Notes under the pieces: model-generated
Databases searched by the model: none
What the model saw: the letters and a program-made list of their open reading frames with translations, nothing else
What the model was told of the DNA's origin: nothing
Assembly (NCBI GenBank): GCA_022448765.1
Contig: JAKUTI010000083.1
Coordinates: 1 to 10,674 of the forward strand
DNA: 10,674 nt
Origin: Pseudomonadales bacterium
GTDB taxonomy: Bacteria > Pseudomonadota > Gammaproteobacteria > Pseudomonadales > Azotimanducaceae
Direction: 5' to 3'
Made by a program: the position numbers and the translations under genes
Part shown: one piece after another, positions 1 through 6,407 of the stretch
How the letters are laid out: every line of letters begins with the position of its first letter
Numbering within the stretch: position 1 is the stretch's first letter

Positions 1-2352
1 GAGAAAGGGCGCTAGTGCCGCCGCCATCTGCCAGCCGAAGCTGATAAGAGTTGCAAGTACAACAGCGGGCACGAGCATTGCGATGAACGCCGGCGCAACC
101 GTGTGCGCATAGAAATACTCCACGGTCTCGACATCTTGCGTTGCCATGGATGCGAGATCACCTGTGCGTCGGTACAGCAGATATGCCGGGGCTAAGCGTT
201 CCAGCTTGTCAAATAGACGCACGCGCATCTCTGCCAAGAGTTTGTACGCCATATCGTGGGCAAACCAAGACTCGAGCCAGTGCAACGCCCCCGCAAAGGG
301 CGCAGCGATGGCCAACGCAAGCAATAATCCCGTGAACTCACCGTTTACCTTGACTTGTGCCACGATCAGCGCGGAAAGCACACCGACGCCGATCAACGCG
401 ACAACACGGGCGATACCGAATACGAAAGTGAACGCGAGCTTCAAACGTTCCGTCGTCACCAGTTTCAAGAGCTCAGTTGTAGTACCAAACCAGCCTATCC
501 CCTCGGCGCGCAATATGGCGTCGGTGGGTTCGAGTTCGGCGACGTGCCTGCCGATGTCGCGGTCATCAACCTCATCGGCGGGGTCCGGACCATCTAGGTA
601 AGCGGTTTCAAACATCTGATTACCTGGCTCCGCGGCTTGCTCACCCATCAAGCGTCTGTATGGTCCATCGCGTGCGATCAAGATGTTGTGGGGGCCTTGC
701 TCCACTATCTGGCCGTTTTCCAGGACCAATATTCGGTCGGCTGTGATGACGCTCGACAATCGGTGTGCGAGGGTCAGCGTGGTGCGTCCTCGCATTACCC
801 GCTCAAGGGCCTCTTGAATGAACGCCTCGTTTTCGGCATCAACTGCTGATAACGCTTCGTCCAGAATTAGAATTGGCGCATCGCACAGCAACGCACGTGC
901 GATCGCAATACGCTGGCGTTGGCCGCCGGATAAGCGAATGCCTCGCTCGCCGATGACGGTGGCATATCCTTGCGGCAGTCGCTCAATGAAATCGTGTGCA
1001 TTTGCGGCCCTGGCGGCGGTTTCAAGCGCGTCGCTCGTCGCATCCGGCATAGCGAAGCGCAGGTTTTCCTCGACGGTGCCGTGAAAGAGATAGGTGTCTT
1101 GATTGACGACGGCGAACATTCCACGCAGTGCTGAAAAAGACAGGTCGCGCAGATCGGTATCACCCACAGTGATTCGACCATTGATCGGATCGTAGAAACG
1201 CAGCAGTAGGCGGACGATCGTCGACTTGCCGGAACCGCTTGAACCAACAATGCCGATGCGCTCGCCAGGCGCAACCTTGAAGCTCAGATCATCATGCACG
1301 GTGCTTGTATTTTCAGTGGTGGGATATGAGAAGGTGACGTTCTCGAACCGGATGGACGGTTCGGCGTCAACGCACCCGGCGGTGCCCTCCTGAGATACGG
1401 TCGGTTCGGCTTCGAGTAACTGGAATATCGCTTGCGCCGAGGACTGCCCTAGCATCCCAGTATGAAGTTGAGCTCGCAGGTCACGTAATGGACGAAATAG
1501 CTCCACGCCCATCATCAAAATTATCAAGAGCGCTTCCAGACTCATCTCGCCGGAGGAGACACGAAAAGCCCCTAATCCCAACGCAGCTGCTGCACCGATG
1601 GCAATGCCGCTATCGGTGATACCGCGGCCGAGACCGTTGGTTGCGTTGACACGCATCGTGCCTGTAACGAGCTCGTGAGAAGCCGCGGCAAGTACACGTG
1701 CGCGTGCGCGCGCCTGGCCGAATGCTTTCAGCGTTGCCAAGCCTTGCACCGCATCAAGAAACTCCGTCGCAAAGTTGCGGTACGCCCGCGACCGAGCGAG
1801 GCTGGCGTGGTAGTCGAAGCGATGGAAGATGCTGGGGGCGACGAGCGTGACTAACGCTGCGCCCAGCAGGACAAGCGCAACCGGCAGATCCAGAAATGCA
1901 ACGAACGCAAAGATCGCAATGGGCGTCATCAACGCGATCACTACTTGTGGCAGAAACTGGCCGAAGTACGTCTCCAACTGCTCGACGCCATCAACCACCG
2001 ACACCATGAAGTCGCTGGTACGTGCTGTGCTGAACCACGCCGGCCCGAGAGCGACGGTCTTGTCGTAAAGTGACTTACGGATCTTGAGCTGTACACGTGC
2101 GGCGGTGTGGTGGGCGACCATGGTGCGTACATACTCGAATATGCCACGCAAGCTCATGACGAGCGCGACCACGGTGATGGGTAGTAAGAGCTCGTTCCAC
2201 GCTGCGCCTTGAAACACCTTGGCGATGAGCCAACCGAGCAGCGCTAGGCGCGCGAGACCCACGAATGCTGCAACGAGGCCAATGAGCATGGACCAGGCTA
2301 TGCGCCCACGAACTCCGCGTGTGAATGCCCATAACCTAGAGTCGAAATACAT
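1..2352 (-). CDS. Fused CydDC-like ABC exporter (TMD-NBD-TMD..., 3' end outside window)
   Basis: Inner-membrane ATP-driven exporter with both half-transporters in one chain. The frame is open for 784 codons from the ATG at 2352 to the window edge. Residues about 1-330 form TMD1 with a CydD-type stretch (DGVEQLETYFGQFLPQ). NBD1 follows: Walker A GSSGSGKST (370-378), Q-loop Q418, signature LSGGQ (474-478), Walker B ILILDE with catalytic E499, H-loop H530. After a linker rich in acidic residues (about 560-620), TMD2 starts near 625 and reads like CydC (LAPAYLLYRRTGDLA, TQDVETVEYFYAHTVAP). The second NBD should lie beyond the edge. CydDC exporters move cysteine or glutathione and support cytochrome bd assembly, but no cydAB is in view, so the substrate is open. 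It could be another heterodimer-type exporter of the same superfamily. The ATG is the first start after an in-frame TAG at 2364-2362 and has no good Shine-Dalgarno; see the leader ORF at 2336-2458. Confidence 0.9.
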   Translation of the reverse strand, partial: MYFDSRLWAFTRGVRGRIAWSMLIGLVAAFVGLARLALLGWLIAKVFQGAAWNELLLPITVVALVMSLRGIFEYVRTMVAHHTAARVQLKIRKSLYDKTVALGPAWFSTARTSDFMVSVVDGVEQLETYFGQFLPQVVIALMTPIAIFAFVAFLDLPVALVLLGAALVTLVAPSIFHRFDYHASLARSRAYRNFATEFLDAVQGLATLKAFGQARARARVLAAASHELVTGTMRVNATNGLGRGITDSGIAIGAAAALGLGAFRVSSGEMSLEALLIILMMGVELFRPLRDLRAQLHTGMLGQSSAQAIFQLLEAEPTVSQEGTAGCVDAEPSIRFENVTFSYPTTENTSTVHDDLSFKVAPGERIGIVGSSGSGKSTIVRLLLRFYDPINGRITVGDTDLRDLSFSALRGMFAVVNQDTYLFHGTVEENLRFAMPDATSDALETAARAANAHDFIERLPQGYATVIGERGIRLSGGQRQRIAIARALLCDAPILILDEALSAVDAENEAFIQEALERVMRGRTTLTLAHRLSSVITADRILVLENGQIVEQGPHNILIARDGPYRRLMGEQAAEPGNQMFETAYLDGPDPADEVDDRDIGRHVAELEPTDAILRAEGIGWFGTTTELLKLVTTERLKLAFTFVFGIARVVALIGVGVLSALIVAQVKVNGEFTGLLLALAIAAPFAGALHWLESWFAHDMAYKLLAEMRVRLFDKLERLAPAYLLYRRTGDLASMATQDVETVEYFYAHTVAPAFIAMLVPAVVLATLISFGWQMAAALAPFL

Positions 2353-2458
2353 GTGCTGAGCCTATTGATTCTTCGTGGGCAATCAAACGCGTCATCTTGC
2401 TCGCATTTGGGCGGCGACAAATGCGGCCGTAACCTTGCCGTCCGGATGCAACGTACAT
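2336..2458 (-). CDS. Possible 40-aa leader ORF overlapping the ABC exporter start
   Basis: A short ORF begins at the ATG at 2458 with a good AAGGAG (2473-2468) nine bases upstream. It ends at TAG 2338-2336, 17 bases inside the ABC gene in another frame. Its product is basic (MYVASGRQGYGRICRRP...) and resembles nothing I know. The ABC ATG at 2352 lacks its own Shine-Dalgarno, so ribosomes finishing this ORF could restart there (translational coupling). Only the SD and the overlap support it; chance is a real alternative. Confidence 0.3.
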   Translation of the reverse strand: MYVASGRQGYGRICRRPNASKMTRLIAHEESIGSAHVFRL

Positions 2459-2565
2459 TGCTTTAGTCTCCTTGGACATAAAACCTACGCCTCTCGCCGA
2501 CCCCTGTCATGGCTCTTGAGCTTGGTACACATCGAAAACCTACTCGAATTGCAGACGCTCTAGTT

Positions 2566-2596
2566 TATGTAGGTAGGGGACATGGCTACCTGCATA
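2566..2596. promoter_or_regulatory. Long inverted repeat, candidate operator or hairpin
   Basis: The arms TATGTAGGTAG (2566-2576) and CTACCTGCATA (2586-2596) are complementary over 11 positions with one T/G pair, around a 9-base spacer. No T-run follows, so it is not an ordinary terminator. It lies about 215 bases before the ABC start and about 270 before the lipoprotein start. A dimeric-regulator operator is the simplest reading; an RNA hairpin is the alternative. Confidence 0.4.
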
Positions 2597-2852
2597 CCCC
2601 GGGAGGCTCTGGAGGCTTACTAGTAGACACTTTTATGCCGTTGACGATGAACTAGTTGGCTGCAACTATGGATGTAACAGGGCTAATCACTACGAATGTT
2701 TCCGTATAGTGGTAGTGACGTTGGCCGCGAGCGCGATGAAAGGACTTTGCACGTCTCTAACGCACAGAGAAATATATTTTTTCTTGAGATCGACGAGTAC
2801 GGAAGACAAAAACGATGACACGCAAACGCCTTTATTCTCCGATACCTAGACG

Positions 2853-2858
2853 AGGAGG
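2853..2858 (+). promoter_or_regulatory. Strong Shine-Dalgarno deciding the PHP lipoprotein start
   Basis: AGGAGG with ten bases to the ATG at 2869. It lies inside the coding frame that would begin at 2815 and favours the internal start, which also gives the proper lipoprotein signal peptide. Confidence 0.7.
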
Positions 2859-2868
2859 TATCCGCGAA

Positions 2869-4398
2869 ATGAAGCTACAGGCTATGCCTGCGGTTCTCGG
2901 TGCTTTCTTTCTCGTGGGTGGTTGTGAGTCTGAGCAACCAATTGCAAGACAAGCAAGTGCTCTGGGCAACGATGAGGCCGTTACGGGGCAAAGATGGCTG
3001 GCGGGAGACCATCACGTACATAGTCGCTATAGCGTCTCTTATAGCGACGTCACGGATCCACCAACCCCAGTCTTGGCAGGCGATGCCATTTATCCAATCC
3101 CAATGAATGTCGCGATGGCTAGGCGATTTGGTCTTGAGTGGATGGTCAGTACAGACCACGGCGGGCCGGGGCACTCCAAAGTCAATTTACTTCACGCTTA
3201 TCCTGAGCTAATCGATTCGCGGGAGGCAACACCAGAAGTCATTCAATACATGGGAATGGAGTTTGACACTCCGGGAGCCGATCACTCGAGCCTTATCATG
3301 CCCCATGGACCAGACGAGGCGGAAAATCTATTTGAGATAGAAAGTCGCTTTAACAAACGAGAGCCGTGGCCCTCCGATCCATCTTGGGACACAGAAGAGC
3401 GGATGATCGAGGCACTCAATTGGATGAAACAAATGGAAGATCTCCCGCTTGTTATCGCGCATCACCCTTCCAGGTCGGCCAAAGGATACGGCGTGTACGG
3501 TCTGACTGAGCCCTCGGAACTAAGAGCATGGAATCAAGTCGCTCCGGAAATTGCGATCGGCATGGAAGGCGCGCCAGGACATCAAGCAATTACCCAAATG
3601 AAGGGTCGCTTCGAACCTTCAAAATACACGTTTAACGAACGCCCGCGCGGTATATATGGCGCGTTTACGGGCGGTTATCCGACACTGGGTGGGTTTGATC
3701 AGATGACCGCGAAGTTAGGCGGCTTTTGGGATTCCATGCTGGGTGAGGGCCGACGTTGGTGGATAACCGCTAATTCGGACAGTCATACGCATTGGACAGA
3801 TGGTGGCGTTGATTTTTGGCCCGGTGAATATTCCAAGACCTACGTTTTTGCCGAAAAGAATTACGATTCGATTTTTTCGGCCCTTCGCGAAGGGAAGATG
3901 TTTGTTACCACTGGGGACTTAGTATCGGAAGTCTGGTTTACCGTTTCATCTACCGGCAACTTTGCGTCGATAGGCCAGACCCTCGAAGTCGAGTATGGCG
4001 ACGATTTGACGGTGGACATCAACGTATTAGACCCACGCCAAGCCAATTACAACGGGGACAAGCCAGAAGTTAGACGTGTAGATTTAATACGTGGCGAAAT
4101 TTTCGAAAAAGCAATAGCTCCAGAAACGAATAGCAATCCAACAACAGCGGTTTTCAGAAGTTGGTCTCGACAGCAACTGGATAAAGAAGAAAGTTTCTTA
4201 CGTACAAGCGTTCGAATTGAGGGCGTCAAGAAATCGATCTATCTCAGACTGAGAGGAACCAATACGGAGGAAGAAGAGCCGCTAGAAGATCCCAGCGGCG
4301 AAAACCCCTGGAACGATCTTTGGTTCTATTCGAACCCAATATTTGTAAGAGTTCTGCCGCAGTCTGAACACGGCCCGGGTACCACGAAGGGTCGTTGA
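2869..4398 (+). CDS. PHP-domain metallohydrolase lipoprotein (CehA/McbA-like)
   Basis: Predicted metal-dependent phosphoesterase or hydrolase of the PHP fold, 509 aa, anchored to the outer face of a membrane. Start M at 2869 is preferred: perfect AGGAGG (2853-2858) ten bases upstream, and it gives a classic lipoprotein signal MKLQAMPAVLGAFFLVGG-C19. An upstream in-frame ATG at 2815, with a weaker GGAAG, would add 18 residues and bury the signal. PHP metal-ligand motifs are visible in order: H49-V-H51 (GDHHVHSRYS), D96-H97 (STDHGG), E131 (GMEFD), H198-H199 (IAHHPS), D304-S-H306-T-H308 (NSDSHTH). The catalytic set looks complete. The last 150 residues resemble a beta-rich C-terminal domain. CehA and McbA hydrolyse the carbamate carbaryl, but most family members have unknown substrates, so no substrate is assigned. 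GC near 48-50% is below the neighbouring exporter. It stands alone on the plus strand, divergent from the exporter. Confidence 0.85.
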   Translation: MKLQAMPAVLGAFFLVGGCESEQPIARQASALGNDEAVTGQRWLAGDHHVHSRYSVSYSDVTDPPTPVLAGDAIYPIPMNVAMARRFGLEWMVSTDHGGPGHSKVNLLHAYPELIDSREATPEVIQYMGMEFDTPGADHSSLIMPHGPDEAENLFEIESRFNKREPWPSDPSWDTEERMIEALNWMKQMEDLPLVIAHHPSRSAKGYGVYGLTEPSELRAWNQVAPEIAIGMEGAPGHQAITQMKGRFEPSKYTFNERPRGIYGAFTGGYPTLGGFDQMTAKLGGFWDSMLGEGRRWWITANSDSHTHWTDGGVDFWPGEYSKTYVFAEKNYDSIFSALREGKMFVTTGDLVSEVWFTVSSTGNFASIGQTLEVEYGDDLTVDINVLDPRQANYNGDKPEVRRVDLIRGEIFEKAIAPETNSNPTTAVFRSWSRQQLDKEESFLRTSVRIEGVKKSIYLRLRGTNTEEEEPLEDPSGENPWNDLWFYSNPIFVRVLPQSEHGPGTTKGR

Positions 4399-4694
4399 AC
4401 GTCTCGAACGTCGGGAAACTCTAGATTCTGCGATGCCTAACAAGTAAATTCGAGACAAGAGCTACGCGATGCCGTTCGTGCAATTTGAGAAACAGATTCG
4501 TAATCAGTTGCAGGCGATGTTGGGCAAGCATGGGTTCGAGCGTCAAACTGACATAAGTGCCATCACTGTCAACTGCTTATGGTCGCCCAGGACAGTTGCT
4601 CGATGGCGACGGGTATCGACCAAATAAAGTTCGCGAAGGCGTTTGGAAGAATGAAATAAGTAACAGGCTTTAACACTAGATAGAGGAAAGACAC
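4399..4694. other. Spacer between PHP lipoprotein and nitroreductase
   Basis: This spacer of almost 300 bases carries no intact gene and no clear terminator for the lipoprotein gene. Its middle holds a short oxidoreductase-like coding remnant (4469-4627). The end supplies the nitroreductase ribosome binding site, AGAGGAAAG, at 4682-4690. Confidence 0.6.
4469..4627 (+). pseudogene. C-terminal remnant of a spermidine-dehydrogenase-like FAD oxidoreductase
   Basis: A 52-codon open stretch encodes MPFVQFEKQIRNQLQAML, then GKHGF and DISAITVN. From memory of the family, this order (PFE-x-FE-x-IR-x-QL, then GF-x(3)-DI-x-AITVN followed by RW-x-HGYA) is typical of the C-terminal third of SpdH-like NAD(P)/FAD-dependent oxidoreductases. 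Here similarity stops at about position 4573: the expected RW-x-HGYA is replaced by CLWSPRTVARWRR and the frame ends at TAA 4625-4627. Upstream, a stop at 4445-4447 closes the frame with no sign of the missing 400 or so residues. A decayed gene fragment is the best reading; a genuine 52-aa peptide is less likely. Confidence 0.4.
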
Positions 4695-5381
4695 GTGGAT
4701 TTGATTGAAAGCATGATGACGCAGAAGAGTATTCGTCGGTATTCGGATCAGCCTGTGACCGATGACGAAATACGGCAATGCCTACGTGCCGCGATCCAGG
4801 CACCCAACGGCGGTAACCGGCAGCCTTGGCAATGGGTCGTGGTGACCGACGTGGAAAAAAAGCATCAGATCGGCGACATCTATCGTCGCTCGTGGGCCCG
4901 CTACTGGCCAGCAATCCAGGCTTCCGCGACGACAACAACGCAGCCGTCCATCGAAGAGGTTGAACAGGGTAGACGGACGGCAGCATCGGCGATGCATCTG
5001 GCGGAGCATATGGGTGAGGCGCCCGCGCTGGTGATGTTGATGGGTGAAGCCTCATACAAGACGCATCAGCTCAGGGATGAGGCGGGTGAAGTGGATATCG
5101 GCCATACCTATTACACCTCGCTGATCCCGGCGGTGCAGAATTTCATGCTAGCCGCGCGTGGACTCGGTATCGGTACCTGTCTGACGACCATGTTTCGTAT
5201 CTTCCAAGACGAGGTCCGTGTCGTGTGTGACATTCCTACGGAGTACGAAATCGAAGCCCTTATCCCGATGGGTCGGCCGCGTGGCAAGTTTGGCGTTGCA
5301 CCAAGACGACCTGCCGCTGAGGTGACTTCGTGGAACACGTTCGGTAACTATCTGGACGCAAACGAAAGCGGCGCATCATGA
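4695..5381 (+). CDS. Nitroreductase-family FMN oxidoreductase
   Basis: Cytoplasmic flavoenzyme, 228 aa, a normal length for the family, which reduces nitro groups, quinones or enoyl-type substrates with NAD(P)H. FMN-binding features are visible: S12-I-R14-R-Y16 near the N-terminus, A36-P-N-G-G-N41-R-Q43-P44-W45, the GLGIGTCLTT segment in the C-terminal half, and the closing PMGRPRGK motif. The start is GTG with AGAGGAAAG just upstream; no better start lies nearby. GC is about 56%, above the flanking spacers. It appears monocistronic: it follows the PHP gene on the same strand but 296 bases away, and the next gene is convergent. Both flanks contain fragments resembling one oxidoreductase family, suggesting that the gene once sat among such oxidoreductases. 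The substrate is unknown. Confidence 0.9.
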   Translation: MDLIESMMTQKSIRRYSDQPVTDDEIRQCLRAAIQAPNGGNRQPWQWVVVTDVEKKHQIGDIYRRSWARYWPAIQASATTTTQPSIEEVEQGRRTAASAMHLAEHMGEAPALVMLMGEASYKTHQLRDEAGEVDIGHTYYTSLIPAVQNFMLAARGLGIGTCLTTMFRIFQDEVRVVCDIPTEYEIEALIPMGRPRGKFGVAPRRPAAEVTSWNTFGNYLDANESGAS

Positions 5382-5408
5382 CGTTTGACCATCGGTTCGG
5401 CCATTGAA

Positions 5409-5431
5409 GTGCGGGTTTATCCTTTCCGCAC
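5409..5431 (+). terminator. Weak candidate terminator hairpin after nitroreductase
   Basis: GTGCGG and CCGCAC form a perfect 6-bp stem around an 11-base loop, 28 bases after the stop codon. No U-tract follows, so intrinsic termination would be weak at best. Confidence 0.25.
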
Positions 5432-5450
5432 CAGAGTTATTTGGGAGTCA

Positions 5451-5612
5451 ATGGTCGCATCAGGGGTAACTCGTCGAGATTTTGTGGATGGAGTCGAAAT
5501 CGGAGTAGGGACCGGTTAGCTCACGCCCAAACCCACTGAGCTATGGGGGTGGACCAAACTAGAATCATTGGTGGTGCAGATACAGAAGCAACTCGCAACG
5601 ACCTCTGCATAG
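5451..5612 (+). pseudogene. N-terminal Tat-signal remnant of an oxidoreductase, with nonsense codon
   Basis: An ATG with GGGAG just upstream opens a 22-codon frame, MVASGVTRRDFVDGVEIGVG, then TG and TAG (5517-5519). Beyond the TAG the same frame reads LTPKPTELWGW before drifting and stopping at TAG 5610-5612. The pattern (I/V)TRRDF(L/V)-x-G(V)A-x-G-x-G, followed by LTP or LSP, is the usual start of twin-arginine-exported SpdH-like FAD oxidoreductases in Proteobacteria (family knowledge from memory). The TAG and the loss of the FAD-binding part mean no functional enzyme is made. A chance RRDF is possible but explains less. Confidence 0.4.
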
Positions 5613-5698
5613 TCGACCCTGAGAGAGGGGAACGCGGCGGCATGAAGAGCGAACACAATCGTCCTTACGCAACGTTGTAACGGACTAACTTGATCTCA

Positions 5699-5730
5699 CT
5701 CAGCTAGCGTGAATGTAGCATCTAGCCGAG
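5699..5730 (-). terminator. Stem-loop downstream of the GNAT gene
   Basis: Read on the minus strand, CTCGGCTAG and CTAGCTGAG form a 9-bp stem with one G-U pair and a 14-base loop. On the plus strand the same site has an A/C mismatch, so the structure suits minus-strand RNA. It lies about 65-95 bases past the GNAT stop. The absence of a U-tract argues for 3'-end protection or Rho-linked ending rather than an intrinsic terminator. Confidence 0.3.
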
Positions 5731-5794
5731 ACCTTGCATCCGGAGACTTTTGATAACTCGCATTTGGGAAAAGATAACCGCTGTATAAGTAACT

Positions 5795-6274
5795 TTAGCT
5801 TCTTCTCCACTCGTAGGTAATGTCCGCCAGTTGTTCTCTATTCGTTGCCCAAGAGTTGCCGTCAAAGCTGGCATATCCCCGGCTGCGGATTACAAACCCC
5901 ATGGCTTCGTAAAACTTTTGAGCGCCCTTGTTTAACTCAAAAGTGCTTAGGGAGAGAAATTCATTTTCCTCTTTCGCTTGCTGAATGAATTGAGAGCCTA
6001 AACCTTGGCGCTGATGTTCCACATGAATGAATAGATCTCTTACCACTTCTCCCTCGAGTCTCATAAAACCAACGAGTTTACGACTCGTTTTTTCGCGAGC
6101 GACTCTGATGAGGGAGTGATTGAGAGAACGAAGAAATTCTAGGTGTTCGCTTATGGATTCGGGCCGAGTATCTTCCTTTACACCTATGGCGTGGCTCAGA
6201 GACTTGCGCCATAGGGTCAATAACTCAATTTCGAAGTCTTTTCTATAACTGACAAAAACGATATTGTCATTCAT
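5795..6274 (-). CDS. GNAT-family N-acetyltransferase
   Basis: Cytoplasmic acetyl-CoA-dependent acyltransferase, 159 aa from the ATG at 6274. Seen: an N-terminal strand and helix (NIVFVSYRKDFEIELLTLW) as in family members that begin directly with the fold; motif A with the acetyl-CoA pyrophosphate loop Q88-R-Q-G-L-G93 preceded by VRDLFIHVE; motif B-like GAQKFYEAMGFVIRSRG near the C-terminus. The acceptor is unknown. The start is uncertain: a TTG at 6355, with AAAGG eight bases before it, would add 27 residues (MRPDGGGAIYVSDP...) unlike GNAT sequence, while the ATG at 6274 has no clear Shine-Dalgarno. It is last in a minus-strand series and follows the GFA gene closely, so it is probably co-transcribed. 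GC about 40% in the coding region is well below the amidohydrolase and reductase genes, as in its GFA neighbour, suggesting a separate origin. Confidence 0.85.
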   Translation of the reverse strand: MNDNIVFVSYRKDFEIELLTLWRKSLSHAIGVKEDTRPESISEHLEFLRSLNHSLIRVAREKTSRKLVGFMRLEGEVVRDLFIHVEHQRQGLGSQFIQQAKEENEFLSLSTFELNKGAQKFYEAMGFVIRSRGYASFDGNSWATNREQLADITYEWRRS

Positions 6275-6373
6275 AAGGCATTGATTTAAAAAATTATTTG
6301 TCGCTAATTTAGAAGGATCCGAGACATAAATAGCGCCGCCGCCGTCGGGTCTCAAACAATAGGCCTTTCCCGT

Positions 6374-6386
6374 CGACGCGGCGTCG
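6374..6386. repeat. 13-bp GC-rich palindrome between GFA and GNAT genes
   Basis: CGACGC-G-GCGTCG is a perfect palindrome with a one-base centre, placed between the GFA stop and the GNAT gene. As RNA it could form only a 4-bp stem. It may be a regulator site or chance. Confidence 0.25.
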
Positions 6387-6407
6387 CTCCTGGGATTAGG
6401 GGGTCGG

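Larger units (their letters stand above)
2353..2868. other. Divergent intergenic region between ABC exporter and PHP lipoprotein
   Basis: About 500 bases separate two divergent genes. Apart from the possible leader ORF, no coding sequence is convincing. The region holds a long inverted repeat (2566-2596) and a 6-bp hairpin with a 4-base loop (TAGTTG 2653-2658 / CAACTA 2663-2668). An AT-rich stretch, AATATATTTTTTC, starts at 2771, with a TTGCAC-like -35 at 2746-2751 but non-ideal spacing. Promoters for both genes must lie here; none matches the sigma70 consensus well enough to place. Confidence 0.6.
5382..5794. other. Convergent spacer between nitroreductase and GNAT gene
   Basis: About 410 bases without an intact gene. 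It contains a 6-bp hairpin soon after the nitroreductase stop (GTGCGG 5409-5414 / CCGCAC 5426-5431, no T-run), a Tat-signal-like coding remnant with an in-frame stop (5451-5612), and a stem-loop at 5699-5730. Confidence 0.6.

Noticed and set aside
146..601. 151-codon open frame on the plus strand
   Set aside because: It is antisense to the ABC exporter's continuous frame, and its Ser/Arg/Ala-rich product is typical of a shadow frame.
2375..2563. 62-codon plus-strand ORF in the divergent spacer
   Set aside because: There is no Shine-Dalgarno and no family resemblance, and it runs opposite the possible leader of the exporter.
2641..2710. TTGACG (2641) and TATAGT (2705) as sigma70 boxes for the PHP gene
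   Set aside because: The boxes are about 58 bases apart and neither has a fitting partner at 16-18 bases.
4435..4444. GCCTAACAAG, resembling one end of an integron attC site
   Set aside because: No complementary GTTRGGC-type partner or paired inner boxes follow within the spacer, and there is no integrase; a lone 10-mer is not enough.
4543..5055. 170-codon open frame on the minus strand
   Set aside because: It is antisense to the nitroreductase, composed mainly of Arg/Ser/Pro, and shows no recognisable domain.
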